This document shows, piece by piece, positions 8,067-16,450 of a stretch of 64,000 nucleotides of DNA (the stretch's first letter is position 1; every line of letters begins with the position of its first letter). Under the pieces are notes generated by a model, which was not told the origin of the DNA, did not search any database, and was given only the letters and a program-made list of their open reading frames with translations. Origin of the DNA: Pseudomonas sp. MN1F (GTDB lineage: Bacteria > Pseudomonadota > Gammaproteobacteria > Pseudomonadales > Pseudomonadaceae). The stretch lies in the NCBI RefSeq assembly GCF_009391885.1, contig NZ_VZII01000021.1, forward strand, positions 1-64,000, written 5' to 3'. A program made the translations under genes and the position numbers.

Positions 8067-8723
8067 TCAGTTAGACGAAGCGGCTTGTGCCGCCTGTCTT
8101 AACACTTGCTCGTAATACTCAACAGACTGTGAGCCTGCGACGACTTGCCGATTGTTCAGTACCATTGCGGGTACAGAGTTGATGCCGCGATCCAAGTAAA
8201 AATTTTCGAGCGCTCGGACTTCATCGGTGAATTGCCCGCTTTCAAGTACTACCTGCGCTTGCTGGGCGTTCAAACCGACTTTCTGAGCCAACGCCACCAA
8301 CGTCTGGTGACTGCTAGGGTTTTGCCCGTTCACGAAGTAAGCCTCAATCAGCGCTCGGTGAAGCTCGCTTTGGAGCCCTTCATTCGCTGCCCAGAACAGC
8401 AGGCGATGTGCATCATGGGTATTGAAAAAGTGAGTTCGCCTTTGGAGATTGAACTCAAAGCCGAGCTCCCATCCTCTTTCAACAACCATCTGATTACGTG
8501 CCGCCACCTGCTCCGCAGTTCTTCCGTACTTGCGAATCATGTGCTGGATGGCGTCCTCACCTTCGGCAGGCATATCGGGATTGAGCTCAAACGGTTTAAA
8601 CGTCAACTCGACGTCGATTTCGTCGGCTACGTTGGCGATGGCTTGGACCAAGGCAGTCGAGCCCAGTGCGCACCAGGGGCAGACGACATCAGAAACGAAG
8701 TCGATTTTTACCGTGTGCTTCAT
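8067..8723 (-). CDS. DsbA-family oxidoreductase (FrnE-like)
   Basis: This 218-residue protein has a thioredoxin-like fold with a helical insertion and the redox motif CPWC at residues 15-18 (FVSDVVCPWCALGST). The cis-proline loop is NSVPAMVLNNR near residue 180. It has no signal peptide, as is usual for FrnE-type cytoplasmic 2-hydroxychromene isomerase or disulfide isomerase relatives. Its start codon overlaps the tautomerase stop by four bases (ATGA), which indicates translational coupling. The operon with an SDR protein suggests handling of reactive carbonyls or quinones, but no substrate can be named. Confidence 0.87.
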   Translation of the reverse strand: MKHTVKIDFVSDVVCPWCALGSTALVQAIANVADEIDVELTFKPFELNPDMPAEGEDAIQHMIRKYGRTAEQVAARNQMVVERGWELGFEFNLQRRTHFFNTHDAHRLLFWAANEGLQSELHRALIEAYFVNGQNPSSHQTLVALAQKVGLNAQQAQVVLESGQFTDEVRALENFYLDRGINSVPAMVLNNRQVVAGSQSVEYYEQVLRQAAQAASSN

Positions 8724-8935
8724 GGCTTTGACTCCGACAATTGCTTTCTGTACTCGGTAGTCGTAATGCCGGAGTAGCCCCAGTTATCAGTGTCGACTTC
8801 TTCGATCACGATGTGGGTCAACTTAGGGTCTTTATGAAGCACGCGCTCCATAGTTTCAGTAATTTCTTTTATTACCTGAGCCTTTTGCTCTCGGGTAACA
8901 CCATCACGAGTGATGCGGACGCTGATGAATGGCAT
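8720..8935 (-). CDS. 4-oxalocrotonate tautomerase-like protein
   Basis: This 71-residue protein starts at ATG 8935 with MPFISVRITRDG. Proline directly after the initiator Met is the catalytic N-terminal base of the tautomerase superfamily, and the first strand and helix (REQKAQVIKEITETMERVL) fit the small 4-OT subunit. The VIEEVDTDNWGYSG segment is the expected second strand and C-terminal part. The longer frame upstream is not supported. It is the first gene of the operon with the DsbA-like and SDR genes, behind AGAGGAAC. The reaction would be keto-enol tautomerisation or hydrolytic dehalogenation. Confidence 0.85.
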   Translation of the reverse strand: MPFISVRITRDGVTREQKAQVIKEITETMERVLHKDPKLTHIVIEEVDTDNWGYSGITTTEYRKQLSESKP

Positions 8936-9046
8936 GGGAAGTTCCTCTATCAAGTGTGCATTTGGGTGATGAGCAGTTGATGGAGAAACTTTAAGATTCC
9001 AGAGCAAACTGATAAATATGCCCTGAGGTACTTCATTTGTGACCTC

Positions 9047-9511
9047 GTGTATCGAATCACGGGGCACAACGCAGCGATGCTTGCGCTAGACCCTCGATGG
9101 CTGGCGGAGGTGGACATGGTGCCTTCGATGCTCCGCGGCTGGATCGGTCTGGCCGGGGCCTACGATTTTCTGCCCATCGCAAACCCGGAGGTGAAACCGG
9201 TTTTCTACTTTCCGAATTCGCCACCCGGCTCCCAACCGATCAACCACGTTAGCGCCAAGTCGCCCCCTGCGCTGTTAATAGCCGCAAAGGACGATACGCT
9301 GGTCAATCCCGCGCGCAACACGGGAGGCATGGCCCGCCGCTTGCGGGAGCAGGGTGTGCCCGTGCGCGAGCTCTATTTCGCAAGGCCAAGCCACGGGACA
9401 TTGATTGCGGCGTTCTCCCGCCCTATGCGATGGCTGGCGCCGGTCCTGGATGAGGTGGTGGCGTTCATTCATGGGCAAAATCCAGCATCGGAAATCTCTG
9501 ACGACAGATGA
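9047..9511 (+). pseudogene. Truncated alpha/beta hydrolase (esterase) lacking its nucleophile elbow
   Basis: This frame encodes the C-terminal half of a carboxylesterase-like alpha/beta hydrolase. The acid loop AAKDDTLVNPARN and the histidine loop RPSHGTLI are intact. Where relatives read GHSAGAYNAAML, this sequence reads GHNAAML, so five residues including the catalytic serine are gone. Everything before that point, about 110 residues, is absent, and the only start is a GTG in the deletion scar. I call it a pseudogene. It lies between the divergent tautomerase operon and the convergent XRE regulator. Confidence 0.72.
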
Positions 9512-9591
9512 AGCGTTTGTGCCCAGTGCGCATCTTCTTTCTGGAAACGTGAAGACACGTTCGGGGCGAAAATTGCCTTCATCGAACGGGG

Positions 9592-10413
9592 CTATCGGCC
9601 GTAGTCCGCATTCCAAGCATCGAAAGCTTGCATCATCCTTTGTCTGGTCGACAGATCGGCAGGTATCAAATGCTCGATTCGCAGTGACTCTACAGTGATG
9701 TCCAGGGGTAGCCCGAAGGTCGTGAAGGTAGAGAGAAAACTCAATTCGCCATCGGCGGTGCGCACTCGTGTCAGCAGCACGGGGTTGCCAGTCTCTGCGT
9801 GCAAGGCCATGCCCGGTGGCGGGAGGCTGCTCAGGCGCTCTGCGAGCGCAGGGCTGCTGACTGACTCCCTGGCCGCGCGTTGCCACGCGGCAGCACGGAT
9901 CTCTTGGGCATTGACCAGGCGATCTCCCAGGCCGCCGGGGCATAGCAGCGTTTCCAGCAGGTTGAGGCCTGATGACAGGTTCTGCTCCACACCCGCCAGC
10001 GCCAACAGCAGCCCCGTGCTCACGTTGGCGGCAGTGATATCCCAATTGCTGTCAATAACGATGGCAGGCGCCGGATTGTTTGCCTGCAGGATATGTTCGA
10101 GGGCGGTGTGCACCACACCCATAGCGGGCGCATCGAGTGGCGTCGCGGTGTAGCGCGGCGCGTATCCAGCGGCTAGAAACACTTCGTTGCAGTGATCCAG
10201 TGGCGCCCCAAGGGTCGACAGTAAGGCATGCAAGGTGCCGGGGCTGGCTTTGGCACGCCCGGTTTCCACACAGCTGAGGTGGCGCTGTGAAACCCCGGCC
10301 ATCAGTGCCAGGTCAAGCTGGCTGAGCCCGGCCTGGCGGCGCAGGTGGCGCACATGCTGGCCCGCCGTTGTGGCCGGTGCGGGGGATTTTTGATGGAACA
10401 GTTGGTAACTCAT
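9592..10413 (-). CDS. XRE-family regulator with MmyB-like ligand domain
   Basis: This 273-residue protein has an N-terminal helix-turn-helix (residues 18-75, with HVRHLRRQAGLSQLDLALMA and VSQRHLSCVETGRAKAS). A C-terminal domain of the MmyB type follows, a PAS-like fold reported to bind fatty acids (NWDITAANVSTGLLLAL and the later LRIEHLIPADLSTRQRM). Such regulators commonly sit next to and repress a single oxidoreductase or membrane gene. The divergent MAPEG gene starts 108 bases away and is the likely target. Confidence 0.85.
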   Translation of the reverse strand: MSYQLFHQKSPAPATTAGQHVRHLRRQAGLSQLDLALMAGVSQRHLSCVETGRAKASPGTLHALLSTLGAPLDHCNEVFLAAGYAPRYTATPLDAPAMGVVHTALEHILQANNPAPAIVIDSNWDITAANVSTGLLLALAGVEQNLSSGLNLLETLLCPGGLGDRLVNAQEIRAAAWQRAARESVSSPALAERLSSLPPPGMALHAETGNPVLLTRVRTADGELSFLSTFTTFGLPLDITVESLRIEHLIPADLSTRQRMMQAFDAWNADYGR

Positions 10414-10521
10414 GCGTCGTCTCTAGCCCGTCCTTGCGCTCGGGCTCAATGACCTCAGAGGTCATTGAGCGCCAACAATCCTATCTCTACTGTGCCAGGA
10501 AAACCTATCAGGGACATGATC

Positions 10522-11082
10522 ATGGCACTTCGTTTTTTTGCGCTGGCATCGTTGGTGCTCTTTTCGATTTACAGCGGCTGGGCGATGTTGATTGCTGAAC
10601 AATCGCTGCTGGCCTTCGGGCGCGAGCTTGTTTCGCAACCTGATAAAGCCCAGGTGAACGGTGCCTTGAACGTCTACGCGCTGTGCGTGGTTGTGCTGTT
10701 CCTCAAGATGTTTGCGGTCTCCTGTTACCAAGGTTGGTTCAGGCTGCGACACAGGGCATTCACCAACATAGAGGACGCCGCTGTTTTCAATCGGGTTGCC
10801 CGTGAAGCAGAGCTTGCACAAGTGATTCGGGCGAGCAGGGCCTGGGCAAACGACCTGGAGAACATCCCGGCTTTTTTCGCGCTCGGTGGCTTGGCCATTG
10901 CCATGAATGCACCGGCAACCGTCACGGCAGTGTTGAGCATGCTGTTCACCGCCGCCAGGGTCCTGCATACCTTGGCTTACTTGAGGGGTGTTCAGCCATG
11001 GCGCACGGTTTTCTATGGTGTCGGGATACTCTGCCTCTTGGGGCTCTGCACGTCGCTCACAATGACGATATGGGGGCGCTGA
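10522..11082 (+). CDS. MAPEG-family membrane protein
   Basis: This 186-residue membrane protein starts at ATG 10522 behind GGGA; frames extending further upstream have no ribosome site. Four hydrophobic helices are visible. The motif FRLRHRAFTNIEDAAVFNR between helices 1 and 2 is the MAPEG glutathione-contacting region, and ERA-like NDLENIPAFFALG begins helix 3. MAPEG proteins are trimeric membrane glutathione transferases or peroxidases acting on lipid electrophiles. The divergent XRE/MmyB gene probably controls it. Confidence 0.82.
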   Translation: MALRFFALASLVLFSIYSGWAMLIAEQSLLAFGRELVSQPDKAQVNGALNVYALCVVVLFLKMFAVSCYQGWFRLRHRAFTNIEDAAVFNRVAREAELAQVIRASRAWANDLENIPAFFALGGLAIAMNAPATVTAVLSMLFTAARVLHTLAYLRGVQPWRTVFYGVGILCLLGLCTSLTMTIWGR

Positions 11083-11167
11083 TCCTGGGTTTCTGCCAGG
11101 AGCCCGAGGCAGCATTTGCTACTGCGAGGCCACCCGTGGAGAGTGCAGGAAACCCCGGACAGGCATG

Positions 11168-11191
11168 AAAAAAGGGGCCCGTCAGGGCCCC
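11168..11191 (-). terminator. Rho-independent terminator of the MFS gene
   Basis: On the minus strand a 7-bp stem GGGGCCC / GGGCCCC with a four-base loop is followed directly by six T (11173-11168). It lies 26 bases beyond the stop of the MFS importer at 11218. Confidence 0.85.
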
Positions 11192-11217
11192 ATCGAGGTA
11201 ACTGGAATCCGCGCTTG

Positions 11218-12540
11218 TCAGGCTTCGATCTTGCGCGGCGCCATGAAGTACATCCAGATCAGCGCCAGGAAGTACATGGCCGGGATCATGGTGAACAGCA
11301 CGGCATAGTTGTTGTTCGTCGCCGTCAGCACGCTGCCGACGATCTGTGTCATGAACATTCCGCCAATCGCCGCGCACATGCTGGCGAAGCCGAATACCGT
11401 GCTGATCAGGTGCTTGGGGGTGTAGTCCATCACCAGGCTCCAGATGTTCGCGGTCCAGGCCTGGTGCGCGCCGACCGCCAGGGCGATGGCCAGCACCGCC
11501 ACCCACAGGCCGCTGGCATGGGCGGCGAAGGTCACGCTGACCATGGTGCAGGCGAAGATCAGCATCGACACCAGGCGCGCGGTGGTGGCGCGCACGCCGC
11601 GGCCGATCAGCCACGAGGACAGGATGCCGCCGCCGATGCTGCCGAAGTCCGCAGTCAGCCAGATCAGCATCAGCGGGATACCCATCTGGGTCACGCTGAT
11701 GCCCAGGCTGTACTGCTGGTTGAGGAACGGCGGCAGCCAGTACAGGTAGAACCAGAACACCGGCGCGGTGATTGCGTAGGCCACGGCAAAGGCCCAGGTG
11801 CCGCGCATGCCGAGGATGCGGCTGAAAGGCAGGCGCGCCACTTCCGGCTCGACGTCCTGCTGGATGTAGTCAAGTTCGCTCTGGCGCACACTTGGGTGTG
11901 CTTCCGGGTTGAAGTACTTCAAGCCCCAGAACACCAGCCAGACCAGGCCCAGGCAGCCCATGGCGATGAACGCGGCCTGCCAGCCCCAGACGGTGAGGAT
12001 CAGCGGCAGCAGGGCCGGGGTGACCATGGCGCCGACGTTGGTGCCGGCGTTGAACAGGCCAGTGGCGATGGCGCGCTCGCCAGCCGGGAACCACAGGCGC
12101 ACGGTCTTCACGCAGGCCGGGTAGTTGGCCGCTTCGGTCAGGCCGAGGATGAAGCGGCAGACCATGAAACCGGCCGCCGAGGTGGCCAGGCCGTGGGCGC
12201 CGGTGGCCAGGCTCCACAGCAGCACGGCGGCGAAGAAGGCGCGCTTGACGCCGACCTTGTCGATCAGCCGGCCCTGCAGCACGAAGCCGACGGCATAGCC
12301 GACCTGGAACCAGAAGTTGATGTTGGCGTAGTCCATCGCCGTCCAGCTCATGGCCTTGGCCAGTTCCGGCTGCATGATGCCGAGCGCGGCGCGGTCGATG
12401 TAGTTCAGGGTGGTGGCGAAGAACACCAGGGCGAGCATGCCCCAGCGGGTCTTGCCGACGGCGAAGGCGCCACGGATCTTGTCGCCGATGCCGGCGGATG
12501 GCAGCCGTGGGCTGGCGGTAGTGAGCTTGGAGTGGTTCAT
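11218..12540 (-). CDS. MFS transporter of the anion:cation symporter (ACS) family
   Basis: This 440-residue permease starts at ATG 12540 (MNHSKLTTAS). It has twelve hydrophobic segments and the ACS signature NYIDRAALGIMQPELAKAM in helix 1. The AANYPACVKTVRLWFPAGER stretch around helix 4 is typical of carriers for aldarates, phthalate, quinate/shikimate and other organic acids. It is the most downstream gene of the IclR-controlled cluster, separated from the FAD gene by 165 bases that contain a PcaR-like operator, so it may be transcribed separately. It probably imports the acid metabolised by the neighbouring enzymes. Confidence 0.87.
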   Translation of the reverse strand: MNHSKLTTASPRLPSAGIGDKIRGAFAVGKTRWGMLALVFFATTLNYIDRAALGIMQPELAKAMSWTAMDYANINFWFQVGYAVGFVLQGRLIDKVGVKRAFFAAVLLWSLATGAHGLATSAAGFMVCRFILGLTEAANYPACVKTVRLWFPAGERAIATGLFNAGTNVGAMVTPALLPLILTVWGWQAAFIAMGCLGLVWLVFWGLKYFNPEAHPSVRQSELDYIQQDVEPEVARLPFSRILGMRGTWAFAVAYAITAPVFWFYLYWLPPFLNQQYSLGISVTQMGIPLMLIWLTADFGSIGGGILSSWLIGRGVRATTARLVSMLIFACTMVSVTFAAHASGLWVAVLAIALAVGAHQAWTANIWSLVMDYTPKHLISTVFGFASMCAAIGGMFMTQIVGSVLTATNNNYAVLFTMIPAMYFLALIWMYFMAPRKIEA

Positions 12541-12675
12541 ATCCTGGTCGTTTCTTGAAATTGTAATGAACGGCTTTTTCTCGAACGTGACCTGGCCCCA
12601 GGCAGGGGGTACACGCAAGGCCGGTGCATGGTGAGCAGTGAATCGGCGACCGTCAATTCGCTGGAGGGGGCTATT

Positions 12676-12690
12676 GTTCGATAACCGAAC
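12676..12690. promoter_or_regulatory. PcaR-like IclR operator upstream of the MFS gene
   Basis: GTTCGATAACCGAAC differs at two positions from the published P. putida PcaR motif GTTCGATAATCGCAC, and it shares the CGATAA-CG core with the repeats before the local IclR gene. It lies in the loop region of the larger inverted repeat GCTATTGTTCG (12670-12680) / CGAACAATAGC (12686-12696). Position 136-150 bases before the MFS start suggests separate IclR control of import. Confidence 0.55.
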
Positions 12691-12705
12691 AATAGCGAGC
12701 CCCGC

Positions 12706-14379
12706 TCACACGCTGGCCAGCGCCTTGCCCGCCAGATAGCCGAAGGTCATGCCCGGCCCCAGGGTGATACCACCGCTAGGATAATGCCCGGCCATCACGC
12801 TGTGCATGTCGTTGCCGACCGCGAACAGGCCGGGTATCGGCTGCTGTGCGTGATCGAGCACGCGCGCGGCAGCATCGGTGTGCAGGCCGGCGAAGGTGCC
12901 AAGGCTACCGGGCAGCAGTTTCACCGCATGGAAGGGGCCGTGCAGCAAGGGCCGCAACGACGGGTTGGGCCCACTCAGCGGCTCGCCCTGGGCTATGTTG
13001 TAGGCCGAGGCGCCGCGCTGGAAGGTCGGGTCTGCGCCGAGAGCCGCATGGCGATTGAACTCGGCCACGGTGCGTTGCAGCTGTTCGGCATCGATCCCGC
13101 AGCGCTGCGCCAGTTCTGCCAGGGACTGGCCGCTGAACAGATAGCCACGGCGCCGATAGAAGCGGGTCGGGAATGGGAACGGCTTGGCCCAGCCGATACC
13201 GTAGCGCCGCTGTGCGGCATGGTCGCAGATCAGCCAGGCCTCGTGCGCTTCGCCCGCTGGCGTGGCGGCGAACAGTGCATTCATGAAGTCGTGGTAGCAG
13301 TCGGCTTCGTTGACGAAACGCTGGCCGTCACGGCGCACTGCGATGAAACCGGGCTTGGCGCGGTCGATCAGGTGCGGAAAGTGGCCAACGCTGCCGTCAC
13401 GGCGCGGTACCTGCGAGACCGGTGCCCAGGCGCCGGCCTGTGCCAGCGTGGGGCCGAGCCGGGCACCGACCTGTTCACCCAGGCGCAGGCCGTCACCACT
13501 GTTCTGCGGCGGCGCGGCCGAGTGATGCTGAGTGCCATCGGGCGCATGGGGCATCAGCTGGGCGATGCGCTGGCGATCGTGGGCAAAGCCGCCACACGCC
13601 AGGACCACGCCACGGCGTGCGTGAATCACCTGGCCATTGGCGAACTGGGCGCCGTCGATGCGCCCATTGCCAAGCAAGCGGGTGGCCGCTTTGTCGGTGA
13701 GCACGGTCACCCCGAGGTCCAGGGCACTGCGCAACAGGCGGGCGACCAGGGCGTTGCCGTTGACCAGTTGCAGGCCGCGCCGATGCAGCAGCAGGTCGCG
13801 GCCATGGCGCAGCAAGCGCTTGCCAACGTGCAGGGCTGCTTGAGGTGAGCGACGGGCATTGAAGAAGGCGGCCAGGTCGGCGCCACCGGCGATGCCCATG
13901 CCCGCCAGGCTGATGATGTCCAGCGGCGGGCGCAGCTTGTGCAGCCATGGCCCGAGCAACCGACCGTCGAACGGCAGCGCGCACAGCGAGCGCCCGCCAC
14001 GCGCGCTGCCGTCGCCTTCACGCATGTCGGGCATCTTGCTGCCGGACTGGAACTGCACGGCCGTGTGTTGCTGGAAGAACGCCACCATCTCCGGGCCATG
14101 GCGCAGGAAGGCTTGCTGGCGAGGGTCCAGTTCGGCGACGTGGGTCTGGGCGCGCAGGTAGCGTTCCGGAGCATCGTCGCTTTCGACGATGCCTTCGGCG
14201 ACGGCCAGCGGGTTGCGTGGAATCCACAGCCAGCCCCCCGACCAGGCACTGGTGCCGCCAAGCTGGCTGGCCTTTTCCGCGACGATCACCTGCAGGCCGT
14301 GATGCGCGGCGGTAACGGCGGCCGCCAGGCCAGAGGCACCGGAACCGATGACAAGTACGTCACACGCGAGGGGTTGCAT
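12706..14379 (-). CDS. FAD-dependent oxidoreductase (fumarate reductase / ketosteroid dehydrogenase type)
   Basis: This 557-residue flavoprotein has a Rossmann FAD motif at residues 8-35 (DVLVIGSGASGLAAAVTAA). The family landmark GGTSAWSGGWLWIP and the C-terminal SVMAGHYPSGGITLGPGMTFG, which closes the FAD site, are also present. The middle carries the substrate-side GPFHAVKLLPGSLGTFAGL. This family includes fumarate reductase flavoproteins and 3-ketosteroid delta1-dehydrogenases, and it adds or removes a double bond next to a carbonyl. It is one of two such proteins in an operon with an AroE-like dehydrogenase, so a role in desaturating a hydroaromatic ring is plausible. Confidence 0.85.
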   Translation of the reverse strand: MQPLACDVLVIGSGASGLAAAVTAAHHGLQVIVAEKASQLGGTSAWSGGWLWIPRNPLAVAEGIVESDDAPERYLRAQTHVAELDPRQQAFLRHGPEMVAFFQQHTAVQFQSGSKMPDMREGDGSARGGRSLCALPFDGRLLGPWLHKLRPPLDIISLAGMGIAGGADLAAFFNARRSPQAALHVGKRLLRHGRDLLLHRRGLQLVNGNALVARLLRSALDLGVTVLTDKAATRLLGNGRIDGAQFANGQVIHARRGVVLACGGFAHDRQRIAQLMPHAPDGTQHHSAAPPQNSGDGLRLGEQVGARLGPTLAQAGAWAPVSQVPRRDGSVGHFPHLIDRAKPGFIAVRRDGQRFVNEADCYHDFMNALFAATPAGEAHEAWLICDHAAQRRYGIGWAKPFPFPTRFYRRRGYLFSGQSLAELAQRCGIDAEQLQRTVAEFNRHAALGADPTFQRGASAYNIAQGEPLSGPNPSLRPLLHGPFHAVKLLPGSLGTFAGLHTDAAARVLDHAQQPIPGLFAVGNDMHSVMAGHYPSGGITLGPGMTFGYLAGKALASV

Positions 14380-14413
14380 GCTGGGGTCCCGCTCAGGTTA
14401 ATGAAGTGGTCAG

Positions 14414-14734
14414 TTATTGCAGCGGTGAAAAGCCCGTGGGCCGCAGCAGCCGCGAGTGCAGTTGCACCACCGCGCCCAGCTCCCGGTTACGCCGCGAGAA
14501 CTCCGCCCAGCGCGGGTCGGCGGCCATCGCGGCGCGGCGCGCCATGCGCTCGTCGAGGCTGGCGTAGGCCCACATATGCACCACCTGGTTGACCTCGCCG
14601 AACTCGCTGGTGAAGAAACCCACCAGGTTGCCCAGGTGCTCGCTCTGCACCTCCAGCGCATGGCTCTGATACAGGGCCAGCCAGTCGGCCATCTTCAGCG
14701 GGTCGAGGGTGTAGGTTCTCAGTTCGTAGTACAT
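14414..14734 (-). CDS. NIPSNAP-family protein
   Basis: This 106-residue protein starts MYYELRTYTLDPLKMADW, which is the NIPSNAP N-terminal strand and helix. The HMWAYASLDERMARRAAM stretch follows near the middle. These proteins have a ferredoxin-like (dimeric alpha/beta barrel) fold and often accompany catabolic oxidoreductases, but their chemistry is not established. Its start overlaps the stop of the upstream FAD gene by 16 bases and it ends 35 bases before the next FAD gene, so it is firmly within the operon. Confidence 0.83.
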   Translation of the reverse strand: MYYELRTYTLDPLKMADWLALYQSHALEVQSEHLGNLVGFFTSEFGEVNQVVHMWAYASLDERMARRAAMAADPRWAEFSRRNRELGAVVQLHSRLLRPTGFSPLQ

Positions 14735-16446
14735 GTGGGTTTCTCCAGAAGGGTGGCTGGCGCCTGCAGGCGCTCGGCGATATGGCTGGCAGCGATCCAG
14801 CCAAAGGTGAGGGCGGGGCCGAGGGTGATCCCGGGGCCTGGGTAGGTGCCGTTCATCATTGAGTTCATGTCATTGCCCACGGCATACAGCCCGGCAATGG
14901 GCGCGCCGCTGCGGTTCAGCACGTTGGCATTGGCGTCGGTCACCAGGCCGCGTGCCGAGCCGAGGTCGCCGGTATGGAGGCGGATGGCGTAGTACGGCGC
15001 TTTGGTCAGTGGCGCCAGGCACGGGTTGGGCTGGTGCTGTGGGTCGCCCATGTAGCGGTTGTAGCTGTTGCCGCCTTTGCCGAATTCACGCTCGATGCCG
15101 TTACGCGCGTCGGCATTGAAGTGCTCAAGCGTCTGCTGCAAAACCTGCGGATCGACGCCGATGGCCGCAGCCAGGGCAGGCACGCTGGCGGCGCGCTGCA
15201 GGTAGCCGGCGGCGATCAGCGCCGCGTTGTCCACCGGTTTGGGCCGCGCCAGGCCCAGGCCATAACGGTTCATCGCCTCGGCGTCGCAGATCAGCCAGCA
15301 ATGGCCGATGCCGTTGGCGAACATGGTCTGCACGAAGTGGTGGTAGGAATTGGACTCGTTGACGAAGCGCCGCCCGCCCGGGTCGACCGCGATCACCCCC
15401 GGCTTGGCGCGGTCGGTGACCAGGTGCGGAAAGCGTTCGCGCTCGCCATTGGCATGGCGCAGCTCGGACACCGGTGCCCAGAAGAAATTGGCCGCCAGGC
15501 CCTCGCCCTGGGCGGCTGCTACTGCCTCGCCAAGGCGCAGGGCGGCGCCGTCGTTGGTCGGCGGCGACATGCTCAGGTGTGGCGCTGTGGCGTCCGGACG
15601 ATAGCCGGCAGCCAGCTGCCCGGCAGCAAAACCGCCCATGGCACAGACCACGCCACCGCGGGCCTGCACCGGTATTCGCCGGCCTTCGCGCTGCACGATG
15701 ACACCGGTTACCACGCCGTGTTCGACGACCAGCTCTTGCGCTTCGCTGCGCAGCCACAGGTGTGTGCCATGGGCGAAGGCGCTGCTGGCCAGGCGGGCGA
15801 TCAGCGCGTTGCCGGTGGTCAGGCGAGTACCCCGCGGGTGCTTCAGGCGGTCCCGCGCATAACGTGCCATCAGTTTCAGGCAATGCCACAGCGAGGCGGG
15901 CGAGCGGCGCAGGTTGAGAAAGTGCTGGATGTCCACGCGGTTGACCATCATGCCGCCGAACAGCAGCATGCCCGGTGGTGGCATCTTCAGGTCCTTGAAG
16001 CGTGCACCGAGGTGGCGACCGTCGTACTCGACCATCTCCAGCGCCCGGCCGAACTCGGTGGCGCCGGGCTCGTCGGGGTAGTAGTCCGGCGAATGCGGGC
16101 GCAGGCCGTAGCGCAGCTCGGTGTTGTGCTCCAGCCAGCGCAGGGCCTGGTGGCCACGCGCGATGAAGGCATCCACCAGCGCCGGGTTGTAGCCTGCGCC
16201 GATGATAGTCTGCAGGTAGGTGCGCATGGCCTCGGGCGAATCCTTGGCACCGGCAGCCTGTGCCTGATCGCTGCCGTAGATCCATGCCGCGCCGCCGGAA
16301 ATCGCCGAGGTGCCGCCAAAGTGCTCGGCCTTCTCCACCACCAGTACCTTCAGCCCGCGGCGGGCCGCCGTGGCCGCCGTGGCGAAGCCCCCGGCACCGC
16401 TGCCCAGCACCACCAGGTCGAACACCGCTTGTTCGCTAGCGCTCAT
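14719..16446 (-). CDS. FAD-dependent oxidoreductase, second paralogue of the cluster
   Basis: This 575-residue flavoprotein starts at ATG 16446, five bases after the AroE-like stop; the longer frame upstream is overlap. It has the FAD motif LVVLGSGAGGFATAATAARRG (residues 11-31), HFGGTSAISGGAAWIYG, and the closing NGTYPGPGITLGPALTFGW. It resembles the 557-residue protein downstream but is clearly diverged, with its own insertion between residues 90 and 170. The pair may carry out successive desaturations of one substrate or work on two related substrates. Confidence 0.86.
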   Translation of the reverse strand: MSASEQAVFDLVVLGSGAGGFATAATAARRGLKVLVVEKAEHFGGTSAISGGAAWIYGSDQAQAAGAKDSPEAMRTYLQTIIGAGYNPALVDAFIARGHQALRWLEHNTELRYGLRPHSPDYYPDEPGATEFGRALEMVEYDGRHLGARFKDLKMPPPGMLLFGGMMVNRVDIQHFLNLRRSPASLWHCLKLMARYARDRLKHPRGTRLTTGNALIARLASSAFAHGTHLWLRSEAQELVVEHGVVTGVIVQREGRRIPVQARGGVVCAMGGFAAGQLAAGYRPDATAPHLSMSPPTNDGAALRLGEAVAAAQGEGLAANFFWAPVSELRHANGERERFPHLVTDRAKPGVIAVDPGGRRFVNESNSYHHFVQTMFANGIGHCWLICDAEAMNRYGLGLARPKPVDNAALIAAGYLQRAASVPALAAAIGVDPQVLQQTLEHFNADARNGIEREFGKGGNSYNRYMGDPQHQPNPCLAPLTKAPYYAIRLHTGDLGSARGLVTDANANVLNRSGAPIAGLYAVGNDMNSMMNGTYPGPGITLGPALTFGWIAASHIAERLQAPATLLEKPTCTTN

Positions 16447-16450
16447 GGCT

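Noticed and set aside
11116..12558. Long plus-strand open frame of 480 codons opposite the MFS gene
   Set aside because: It is the antisense of a clear ACS transporter, rich in Gln, His, Gly and Ala as is usual for GC-rich shadow frames, with no recognisable domain or ribosome site.
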